A stretch of 64,000 nt of DNA from NCBI RefSeq assembly GCF_002205895.1, contig NZ_NJDE01000008.1, positions 62,001 through 126,000 of the forward strand. Direction: 5' to 3'. Positions 17,183 to 24,182 of this stretch are shown piece by piece. This DNA comes from Saccharibacillus sp. O23 (lineage in GTDB: Bacteria > Bacillota > Bacilli > Paenibacillales > Paenibacillaceae). Numbering within the stretch: position 1 is the stretch's first letter; the number at the start of each line of letters is the position of its first letter. Both the position numbers and the translations under genes were made by a program. The notes beneath the pieces are model-generated. The model was not told the origin of the DNA. It worked only from the letters and a program-made list of their open reading frames with translations, and made no database searches.

Positions 17183-19099
17183 ATGGCCAAGCGGAAAAAG
17201 AAAACCACGGAGCGGCGCTCGGGTCGCAAGATCGCTTTGTTGACCGAGCTGATGGCCGTTCATAAACGCCGCACGGGTCTGATGCGCCTAATCGCGCTCG
17301 GACTCGGCGCGGCCACCATCGGTCAGGCGGTGCTGATGGCCGAAGCCGTACAGCGCATCTTCGTCGAACGGGCCGCGCTCGCTTCGATGATTGCCGTTTT
17401 CGCCGTGCTGCTGTCGGTGATGGCCGTCCGCACGCTGCTCTCTTACGCCAACGGGCGGATCGGGCTGCGGATCGCCGCCGACGCCAAACGCGATCTGCGT
17501 TCGAGACTGCTGCGTTCGCTGGCCGCCAATCCGTTGCTGACCGCGCGTCAAGGCCAAACGGGCGGCAAAGTGAGCGTCGCGTTGGACGCGGTCGACGAAG
17601 CGGACGGTTATTTCAGCCAATACACGCCGAAAATGATCGAAGCTTCGGTCGTGCCGCTGCTGATCCTCGCCGTCGTCTTTTACCTGCATGCGCCTTCGGG
17701 ATTGATCCTGCTGTTCACCGCGCCGTTCATTCCGCTGTTCATGGCGCTGGTCGGCATTCAGACTCGCGACAAATCGGAAGAAAAATTCGACGAACTGGCC
17801 CGCTTCTCCGGCACGTTCCTCGATTCGCTGCAAGGCTTGGTCACGCTGAAACTGTTCGGCCGCGCCAAGCAGCAGGAGCAGAAGATCGAACGCGGCAGCT
17901 TGTCTTACCGCGACGCGACGATGGCAATCTTGAAAGTGGCGTTCGTCAATACGTTCGCGCTGGAGACGATCGTTATGCTGGGGATCGGCATCGTGGCGCT
18001 GGAGCTGGCGCTTCAATTGGTCGTGTTCAAAACGATGGCGTTCCATACCGCTTTCTTGATCCTGCTGCTGGTACCCGAATTCTATAATCTGCTCAAAAAT
18101 GCCGGAACCGCCTTCCACGGCGGTCGCACCAGCATGGGCGCGATCCGCAATATCGAGACGGCGTTGGCGGAGAATGCGGGAAGCGGCGTCGCAGCGTCGG
18201 CAGAAGCAGCCGAACCTCGCACGGACGCCGCATCTCCAGCCGCAGCGAAGCCCAAGCTCGGCAGCGTGATTCCTTTCTCCGTCAAAGCGGCTCAGCTCGG
18301 TTCGCAGCATCAACCGACGCTCGCTTCCCGCTCGGAAGCTCCGCCCAAGATCGAACTGCTCGACCCGGTCTTCCGCTACGGCCCGGATCGGTTCGAACTG
18401 CGCGTCGGTTCGCTGTCGATCGCGCCGGGCGAGCAGATCGCGCTCGTCGGCCGCAGCGGTTCGGGCAAGACCACGCTGCTGCACCTGATCGCCGGACTGC
18501 TGCCGCCTTCGTCGGGCGAAGTGCGCGTAGACGGCGAAAGTCTGACGCCGGAACGCGAAGCGGACTGGTTCCGTCAGGTCAGCTATATCACGCAGCATCC
18601 GCATATCTTCTCCGGCACGATCGCGGAGAATATCGCGATCGGCATGGTCGGCGTGGTCGACGCAGAGCGCGAAGTGTCGCGCGAAGAGATCGCGCAGGCC
18701 GCGCAATCGGCGGGACTCGCCGGATTGATCGGCGAGCTGCCCCGCGGCTACGACACGATCGTCGGCGAAGGCGGACGCGGATTGTCCGGCGGAGAGAAAC
18801 AGCGGTTGGCCTTGGCCCGCGCTTTTCTCAAACGGCCCAAAGTCCTGCTGTTCGACGAACCGACGACCGGACTCGACCTGCATACCGAGCGGGTGCTGAT
18901 GCGTTCGATCGACGAACTGTCGCGTACCGCGACCGTGATCACGATCGCGCACCGTCTGCATACGATCCGCCACGCGGACCGCATTTGGTTTATGGAACAA
19001 GGCCGGCTGATCGGCAGCGGCAGCCACGAAGAACTGCTTAACAATCTTCCGCAATATGCGGAAATGATCGATATCGGACGTCAGGGGGTCGTATCATGA
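17183..19099 (+). CDS. cydD: ABC exporter CydD for cytochrome bd assembly
   Basis: A 638-residue half-transporter with an N-terminal membrane domain (six helices, about residues 30-330) and a C-terminal ATPase. Walker A GRSGSGKT is at 423-430, the signature GLSGGEKQRLALARA and Walker B VLLFDEPTTGLD follow. CydDC exports cysteine/glutathione in E. coli and is needed to assemble the bd oxidase. A poorly conserved Ala/Ser-rich linker of about 60 residues separates the domains. AAGGAGG precedes ATG 17183. Its stop overlaps the start of cydC by four bases. Confidence 0.93.
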   Translation: MAKRKKKTTERRSGRKIALLTELMAVHKRRTGLMRLIALGLGAATIGQAVLMAEAVQRIFVERAALASMIAVFAVLLSVMAVRTLLSYANGRIGLRIAADAKRDLRSRLLRSLAANPLLTARQGQTGGKVSVALDAVDEADGYFSQYTPKMIEASVVPLLILAVVFYLHAPSGLILLFTAPFIPLFMALVGIQTRDKSEEKFDELARFSGTFLDSLQGLVTLKLFGRAKQQEQKIERGSLSYRDATMAILKVAFVNTFALETIVMLGIGIVALELALQLVVFKTMAFHTAFLILLLVPEFYNLLKNAGTAFHGGRTSMGAIRNIETALAENAGSGVAASAEAAEPRTDAASPAAAKPKLGSVIPFSVKAAQLGSQHQPTLASRSEAPPKIELLDPVFRYGPDRFELRVGSLSIAPGEQIALVGRSGSGKTTLLHLIAGLLPPSSGEVRVDGESLTPEREADWFRQVSYITQHPHIFSGTIAENIAIGMVGVVDAEREVSREEIAQAAQSAGLAGLIGELPRGYDTIVGEGGRGLSGGEKQRLALARAFLKRPKVLLFDEPTTGLDLHTERVLMRSIDELSRTATVITIAHRLHTIRHADRIWFMEQGRLIGSGSHEELLNNLPQYAEMIDIGRQGVVS

Positions 19100-20844
19100 G
19101 CGAATTGTCCATCTTCACCAAAGCCATGCTCCGAGAACGCAAAGACATTCTGCTCTCGATTCTGGGCGGCTTCTTCGCCGGAATCGCCGGCGTCGTCTTG
19201 TTCTCGACCAGCGGATATCTGATCGCCAAAACGGTGTTCGCCCCGCCGCTCTACACCTTGATCATCTTGACCTCGCTGGTCAAGATTCTGGGACTTGCGC
19301 GCGCGGGCAGCCGCTACGGAGAACGGCTGTTTTCGCACCGGGCGACCTTCTCGCTGCTCAGTCGGCTGCGGACCTCCTTTTTCGCGAAGTTGGTTCCGAT
19401 GCCGCCTGGCGCGCTGAACCGTCAGCGCAGCGGCGATCTGCTGGCGCGGATCGTCGGCGATATCGAAGGGCTGCAGTTTTATTTTCTGCGCGTCGCGTAT
19501 CCGCCGATCATCGTCGTGTCCGTTTTTCTGGCTACGGTGCTGTTCGCTTCGTTCTTCTCGGTCTGGATCGCGCTGCTGCTGGTCGTAGGCATGCTGATCA
19601 CGGCTTTCGTCGTGCCGGCGATCGCCATGATCGGGCAGCGCAAAACGGACGGACTCGTTCGGCGGCAGCGCGCGGCGTTCTCCGCCGACGCGACCGAGAT
19701 GCTGCAAGGATTTATCGATCTCAAAGTCTACGGCAAGCTCGACGGCCACCGGGAAAATCTCCTGACGCTGTCGGACGAGCTGACCGCCGCGCAGCAGCAG
19801 GACGCGAAACGGCTGCTGCGCGGACAATCGCTGCATGCTTTCGTGACGTTCTTCGTCTCGTGGGGCGTGCTGGTGCTCGGCGCTTATCTGATCGTCAGCG
19901 GTTCGCTGGCCGGCGTATTCCTCGCGATGCTGATCATGGCTTCGATGACCGTATTCGACGAATCCGCCGCGATGGCGACGCTGCCGACGTACAAAAAAGA
20001 CAGTCGGTTCGCCGCCCGGCGGCTCGCGGAGACGTTCGAAGACGAACAACCGACGGACGAACCGGACGGAATGCTGGACGTGTCCGCTCCGGTCTCCGTC
20101 GAACTGAAGAACGTGTCGCTGCGCTACGAAGAAGCTTGGCGTCCGGTGCTGAGCGACGTCTCGCTGCGGATTCCAGCAGGCGCCAAGACCGCGATCGTGG
20201 GCGCGAGCGGTTCGGGCAAGACGAGCATCCTGGAACTGCTGCTCAAGCTGCAAACGCCGACGCTCGGACAGCTTCGCCTGAACGGCATTCCGGTCGACGA
20301 ATTGAATGCGGAAGACCTTTGGCGGAAAAGCCGGGTCGTGCTTCAGCAAGGACATTTTTTCAAAGGAACCCTTCGCGACAATCTGCTGCTCGAAGACGAT
20401 TCGCGCAGCGACGAGGAACTGCTGAACGTGCTGCATCAAGTCGATCTGCCGGGGCGTAAGCTCGAAGATCCCGTGCTGGAAAAAGGCGAAAACTTGTCGG
20501 ACGGCGAAAAACAGCGGCTCGCGATCGCGCGAACGCTGCTGAAAAGCGGCCGGCTGTGGCTGCTTGACGAACCGACTTCCTCGCTCGATTACGTGACCGA
20601 ACGCCGGGTGATGCAGCTGCTGCTGGAACGCGCCGAAGGCGATACGCTGATCTGGGTCAGCCACCGTCTGGCGGGCTTGGAACAAATGGATCTGATCGTC
20701 GTCATGGACCACGGCGAGATCGTCGAAGCCGGCAGCTACGACCACCTGATGGCGCGCAAAGGCTACTTCTACGAGATGAAAGAGCTGGAGCGGCAGACGG
20801 TCGGGGAAGAAGATCGGGGAGAAGCGAAGCGGCGGTTGGGGTGA
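19096..20844 (+). CDS. cydC: ABC exporter CydC for cytochrome bd assembly
   Basis: The 582-residue partner half-transporter of CydD. Six membrane helices occupy roughly residues 15-310. The ATPase has Walker A GASGSGKT (369-376), signature NLSDGEKQRLAIART and Walker B LWLLDEPTSSLD. The signature has D instead of the second G (LSDGE), which is common in CydC. It closes the operon and is followed by a hairpin terminator, beyond which base composition drops abruptly. Confidence 0.93.
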   Translation: MSELSIFTKAMLRERKDILLSILGGFFAGIAGVVLFSTSGYLIAKTVFAPPLYTLIILTSLVKILGLARAGSRYGERLFSHRATFSLLSRLRTSFFAKLVPMPPGALNRQRSGDLLARIVGDIEGLQFYFLRVAYPPIIVVSVFLATVLFASFFSVWIALLLVVGMLITAFVVPAIAMIGQRKTDGLVRRQRAAFSADATEMLQGFIDLKVYGKLDGHRENLLTLSDELTAAQQQDAKRLLRGQSLHAFVTFFVSWGVLVLGAYLIVSGSLAGVFLAMLIMASMTVFDESAAMATLPTYKKDSRFAARRLAETFEDEQPTDEPDGMLDVSAPVSVELKNVSLRYEEAWRPVLSDVSLRIPAGAKTAIVGASGSGKTSILELLLKLQTPTLGQLRLNGIPVDELNAEDLWRKSRVVLQQGHFFKGTLRDNLLLEDDSRSDEELLNVLHQVDLPGRKLEDPVLEKGENLSDGEKQRLAIARTLLKSGRLWLLDEPTSSLDYVTERRVMQLLLERAEGDTLIWVSHRLAGLEQMDLIVVMDHGEIVEAGSYDHLMARKGYFYEMKELERQTVGEEDRGEAKRRLG

Positions 20845-20856
20845 AAGATTGTGTTG

Positions 20857-20893
20857 AAGGTTCGTTACCTGTGAGAGGTGGCGAGCCTTTTTT
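20857..20893 (+). terminator. Terminator of cydABDC
   Basis: AAGGTTCG (20857-20864) pairs with CGAGCCTT (one wobble), with an inner ACCT/AGGT helix, then a run of T residues to 20893. Confidence 0.75.
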
Positions 20894-20910
20894 GTGCGTA
20901 GAGTGATGGG

Positions 20911-20968
20911 TTGAACCTTAAAAGTTTTCCTTTTAAATATAGGAAATTGACCAAATAAATAGTATAAT
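20911..20968 (+). promoter_or_regulatory. Candidate promoter(s) facing the invertible segment
   Basis: Two weak possibilities: TTGAAC (20911-20916) and TTAAAT (20934-20939) 17 bases apart, and a perfect TATAAT at 20963-20968 with no good -35 at the right distance. Either would transcribe into the left inverted repeat and the gene behind it. Confidence 0.45.
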
Positions 20969-21018
20969 GATGCTTGCTAGGTAGGCGGAAATTCGAGGGT
21001 ATTAGTATTAAAATAATA

Positions 21019-21050
21019 TCCTAATAACTATGAATTATTTGGAGGTTTTT
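21019..21050 (+). repeat. Left 32-bp inverted repeat (putative recombination site IR-L)
   Basis: Identical over 32 bases to the reverse complement of 23062-23093. It contains TCCTAATAA-CTATGAA-TTATTTGGA, a dyad of two 9-base arms (one mismatch) round a 7-base spacer, the usual size of a tyrosine-recombinase core site. The same repeat supplies GGAGG (21041-21045), the ribosome binding site of the gene that follows. A short frame ATG 21030 to TAA 21065 (MNYLEVFLWRV) overlaps that gene's start. Confidence 0.85.
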
Positions 21051-21052
21051 TT

Positions 21053-22066
21053 GTGGAGAGTTTAACCGAGAATTTCCTTTTTAACACAATTATGAATCAT
21101 TCCAAAGATAGCTTCTTGACTACATTTGATGAAAACTGGAAAAGAACATTAAGTCAATTCGATCAGAAGTTTGCTTCATCACACCAAATGAGAGCAGGTC
21201 ATCGTTTGCGACCTATACTAGTTGCTTGGGGTCATAGCATTAATTTTAAAAGTGGACAATTAGATTTTTCGAAAGTTTTACCGGTAGCAATTAGTGTTGA
21301 ACTTTTGCATAAAGCTTCAATTCTTATTGATGATTTAATTGACGGCGATATAGCAAGACACTCTCTGCCAACTTTTCATATTGAACATACAGATAACGAA
21401 GCTATACTCTTGGCTCTGCAAATGATTAGTGCGTCATTTAAGAATCTTGGGAACAATTTAGAGCAAAATGAAAATGTTAACCTTATAAAATGTTTATCAG
21501 ACACTTTATTTAATATGGCGGAAGGCGTATTAAAAGAATTAGATTCCTCTAGTAAAAATCTCTTTAACTTAGGTGATGTAAATGAAATTATTAATTTACA
21601 AACTGTTGGATTAATTAGAAATAGCTTTTTTTTAGGCTACTCTAAAGGAGATGTTTTTGATATCAAAACAAGCGAAAATGTTGAAAGCATAGGAAATTAT
21701 TTAGGCTATGTTTTTCAATTATTAAACGATCTAGAACCTTTTTCTCATACTTCAAAAAGTTTGGAATATAAAGGCAATCTCAACTTTGATTTTAATAAAT
21801 CCAGAAAAAACTTAGCAATTAGCTACTTGCTTAGTTTATCCAGCGGTAGAGAACAAAAAAAAATTATTAATGAACGAAACTATCAATTCATTTTGGAACT
21901 TTACCAGAAATATCAGGTGCAAGAAATTTGCCTACAAGAAGTTTCAAGAATTAAAAAAGAGATATGCATAAAAATTGAGAATATAAATGCAGGCAACACT
22001 AAATGGAGTAGTCAATTTCATAAATTTATTGACTATATATTTGACTTTTGTATTCAGAGACTTTGA
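21053..22066 (+). CDS. ComQ-like isoprenyl diphosphate synthase family protein
   Basis: A 337-residue, AT-rich gene with a GTG start seven bases after the GGAGG in IR-L. The protein looks like a trans-isoprenyl diphosphate synthase: GHRLRP at 49-54 (substrate-binding arginine), first Asp-rich motif DDLID at 93-97, then a second region NDLEP at 225-229 where DDxxD would be expected. The degenerate second motif and helical fold recall ComQ, which prenylates the ComX pheromone, rather than a chain-elongating synthase. No ComX-like small gene is seen nearby. It converges on the membrane-protein gene with two bases between stops. Composition is unlike its neighbours, implying acquisition. Confidence 0.7.
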   Translation: MESLTENFLFNTIMNHSKDSFLTTFDENWKRTLSQFDQKFASSHQMRAGHRLRPILVAWGHSINFKSGQLDFSKVLPVAISVELLHKASILIDDLIDGDIARHSLPTFHIEHTDNEAILLALQMISASFKNLGNNLEQNENVNLIKCLSDTLFNMAEGVLKELDSSSKNLFNLGDVNEIINLQTVGLIRNSFFLGYSKGDVFDIKTSENVESIGNYLGYVFQLLNDLEPFSHTSKSLEYKGNLNFDFNKSRKNLAISYLLSLSSGREQKKIINERNYQFILELYQKYQVQEICLQEVSRIKKEICIKIENINAGNTKWSSQFHKFIDYIFDFCIQRL

Positions 22067-22068
22067 TT

Positions 22069-23061
22069 TTAAATCCCAATATTCTTCCAATCGAAATTAG
22101 AAATAATTTTTGAAAGATGAACTGAAATCGTAAGCAGCGGAATTAAACTTGAGATACGAAAATTTGAAGCCGACCATGGATATGAAGGAGAAGAATTTAC
22201 TCTATTAATCAAATTAACATAGGATAACACGTCAGTTCCTGAATTGTTCTTCTCAGCAATGATCAATAATTTATCCAACTCTAAAATTGTTTTTTGTTTA
22301 AAGCTTGCGATAATTTCTTTAATATACTTTTTCGAAAGAAAAGAGATTATCGGGAAGGCTAGAACAATAAATAAAAGAATGCCTGTCCAAGTCATGATGA
22401 ATGCTGCATTATTTTTTGTGTTTATTTGGAAATTCGGAGAAAATTCTATTGCATTTTGAGGAATCAGAATAGCATATTCTAAGGTAAACAAAAATCCTAG
22501 AATAAAAAAGTTTCGTTTAAGGTAATTGAAAAATTCGCTTGTCTTAATAAGCCAATCTGTATTAGCAGGAGAAAAACGCTCATATTCAACTAGTTCGAGC
22601 GCATCTTTGCGAATAGTACGTAGGTAGCGAATAAGTATAACAAGAAGGCAATAACCTATTATAGAAACATATAAAGCACACGCACCGAGCATAAGAGCAT
22701 ATATTCCAACTAGATTGATTTTAATGTATTCGAGACAAAATATACTTATGAAATATATCAATGTTACTGAAGTTGAAATGATTAAAATTATACAAGAATA
22801 CATTTTTGAATTAAAATTTTTATTAAAACCATCAAGTCTTGCATCTTTCAAAGGCGAAGGGAATGACTGGTCAAAAAAAACGAATATTTTTTTTACTACA
22901 GTCATAGATAAAAATAAAATAAGAAGGAGGATTATTTGATGAACATAAAACAAAGGGTAGGGATTTAAAAAATTAACGACTGCCCCAATCAAGAAAATTC
23001 CTAAACAAACAAAAAGCAAATTTTTCTTCTCTAAGTTGATAATATTTTTCATTATTTTCAT
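22069..23061 (-). CDS. Unknown multi-pass membrane protein, alternative gene of the switch
   Basis: A 330-residue AT-rich gene starting at ATG 23061, five bases after GGAGG (23071-23067 on the minus strand) in the right inverted repeat; an in-frame ATG at 23082 inside the repeat would add seven residues (MNYLEVF). About six hydrophobic segments are visible (roughly residues 14-32, 38-60, 84-105, 112-138, 173-190, 217-245), followed by a Lys-rich soluble tail. I do not recognise the family. Its pairing with a prenyl-synthase-like gene on the other strand suggests either alternative states or a modified-lipid function, but neither is shown. Confidence 0.65.
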   Translation of the reverse strand: MKIMKNIINLEKKNLLFVCLGIFLIGAVVNFLNPYPLFYVHQIILLLILFLSMTVVKKIFVFFDQSFPSPLKDARLDGFNKNFNSKMYSCIILIISTSVTLIYFISIFCLEYIKINLVGIYALMLGACALYVSIIGYCLLVILIRYLRTIRKDALELVEYERFSPANTDWLIKTSEFFNYLKRNFFILGFLFTLEYAILIPQNAIEFSPNFQINTKNNAAFIMTWTGILLFIVLAFPIISFLSKKYIKEIIASFKQKTILELDKLLIIAEKNNSGTDVLSYVNLINRVNSSPSYPWSASNFRISSLIPLLTISVHLSKIISNFDWKNIGI

Positions 23062-23100
23062 AAAAACCTCCAAATAATTCATAGTTATTAGGAGGTTTTT
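23062..23100 (-). repeat. Right 32-bp inverted repeat (IR-R) with ribosome-binding-site hairpin
   Basis: Positions 23062-23093 are the exact inverted copy of IR-L. Unlike IR-L, the flank extends the dyad: AAAAACCTCC (23062-23071) pairs with GGAGGTTTTT (23091-23100), and AATAA/TTATT continues inside after one mismatch. On minus-strand RNA this hairpin buries the GGAGG of the membrane-protein gene and ends in U residues, so it could also terminate recombinase transcription. Confidence 0.75.
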
Positions 23101-23102
23101 TG

Positions 23103-24068
23103 CTACATTTTCAGCTTATTTCTCGGGTTGAATTTCGACAATACGTTCTTCTTTCGTTGGATAGAAACTTCGGTATAGATCTCTGTCGTACTCACGCTTG
23201 AGTGGCCTAAGATCTCCTGAACCGAACGCAAATCCGCTCCGTTATCCAGCAGGTTCGTAGCAAATGTATGCCTTAAAGCATGAGGTGTAGCGCCCGGAGT
23301 AATCCTCGCGGCATCGCGGTATTTATAGAAAATATCTTCGATCGAATAGATCGTCAGTCGGTGCCCGTACTTGTTGATGAACAAAGCCTGATCTTGGGGA
23401 GCGAGGCGCTCTCTAAGCTTGATCCAATTCTTCAAAGAAGCTACGACTTCTTTGCTGGATAAATATAAGATTCGTTCTTTGCGACCTTTGCCGAAGATCA
23501 GCAGCGTACGTTCTCCGATATTCAAATCCTGCAAATCAATACGAACCAACTCTCCGATCCGAATGCCTGTAGAGAATAGCAGTTCAATAATCGCCAGATT
23601 CCGGGCCGCAATCAATCTCCGATAGTCCGACTTAAGATGTTCCAGATCGTGCTCGATGCTAGCTAACAATTTTTGTACTTCGTCAATGGGTAATGTTTTC
23701 GGAATCCTCTTCGCTTTCTTGAACTTTGCTCCTAAAGTGAACCCTGAACGGTCGTCGATCAGCTGCTTCTCGATCAGAAATTTGTAAAAGTTTTTGACCG
23801 AGATATATTTTCTTTTTACCGTGGTATCTTTTGCATGTCCTTGAGCGATCAATTCCATAAAGTACATTTGCAGCACAGCCTGATTAATATGCGATTGCGA
23901 ATTGCGTACGCACCATTCGATGATCAGATTCAGATCGTAACGGTAAGCACGTACAGTAGGTTGAGACAGATTTCGCCCGACAATCAAACTCTCCAGATAG
24001 CTCCCCATGTACCTTTTGAAGACCTCTAATTCCAACGCTTCTGACGTATGTATCATGCTCTCCCCCAT
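23103..24068 (-). CDS. Tyrosine recombinase (XerC/D-like)
   Basis: A 321-residue site-specific recombinase with an N-terminal SAM-like DNA-binding domain (about 15-105) and a complete catalytic domain: R170 (STGIRIGEL), K194 (GKGRKER), H263 and R266 (HALRHTFA), H289 (LGHSS) and nucleophile Y298 (EIYTEV). An in-frame ATG at 24056 is an alternative start. It ends 10 bases from IR-R and is transcribed toward the switch. Chromosomal dimer resolution is less likely because of its position beside inverted repeats. Codon use is intermediate between the AT-rich cargo and the GC-rich surroundings. Confidence 0.9.
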   Translation of the reverse strand: MGESMIHTSEALELEVFKRYMGSYLESLIVGRNLSQPTVRAYRYDLNLIIEWCVRNSQSHINQAVLQMYFMELIAQGHAKDTTVKRKYISVKNFYKFLIEKQLIDDRSGFTLGAKFKKAKRIPKTLPIDEVQKLLASIEHDLEHLKSDYRRLIAARNLAIIELLFSTGIRIGELVRIDLQDLNIGERTLLIFGKGRKERILYLSSKEVVASLKNWIKLRERLAPQDQALFINKYGHRLTIYSIEDIFYKYRDAARITPGATPHALRHTFATNLLDNGADLRSVQEILGHSSVSTTEIYTEVSIQRKKNVLSKFNPRNKLKM

Positions 24069-24122
24069 GCTTCTTCCATCGATTTTTGCTTATATCCAAG
24101 TTACTCTCTTACTTTAAAGGAA

Positions 24123-24160
24123 AGCGGCCTGCTCACTCAATAACGAATGAACAGGCCGCT
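24123..24160 (-). terminator. Hairpin terminator of the antiporter gene
   Basis: A 13-bp stem with one mismatch (24123-24135 with 24148-24160) lies just beyond the antiporter stop on its transcribed strand. The T-tract is poor. It also marks the outer edge of the recombinase region. Confidence 0.55.
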
Positions 24161-24182
24161 GGTTATACTTTTCTCCTTAAAA

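Larger units (their letters stand above)
21019..23093. mobile_element. Putative invertible segment with two alternative genes
   Basis: Perfect 32-bp inverted repeats (21019-21050 and 23062-23093) enclose two convergent genes that each start directly after a repeat-borne ribosome binding site. An intact tyrosine recombinase gene ends 10 bases beyond the right repeat. Inversion would swap the two genes behind the leftward promoter without touching either reading frame. Inversion itself has not been observed here; it is inferred from geometry. Confidence 0.7.

Noticed and set aside
20947..20968. TTGACC/TATAAT as a promoter pair
   Set aside because: The spacer is only 10 bases, too short for sigma-A. 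TATAAT alone is kept as a weak candidate.
21030..21065. ComX-like peptide gene MNYLEVFLWRV in the left repeat
   Set aside because: It is only 11 codons, overlaps the next start, and the same words recur in the right repeat; it is better seen as a by-product of the repeat or a coupling leader.
23103..24068. Recombinase as the host XerC or XerD, or as a phage integrase
   Set aside because: It is beside inverted repeats and cargo, no phage genes, tRNA target or direct repeats are seen, so an inversion role fits better. Not excluded by sequence alone.
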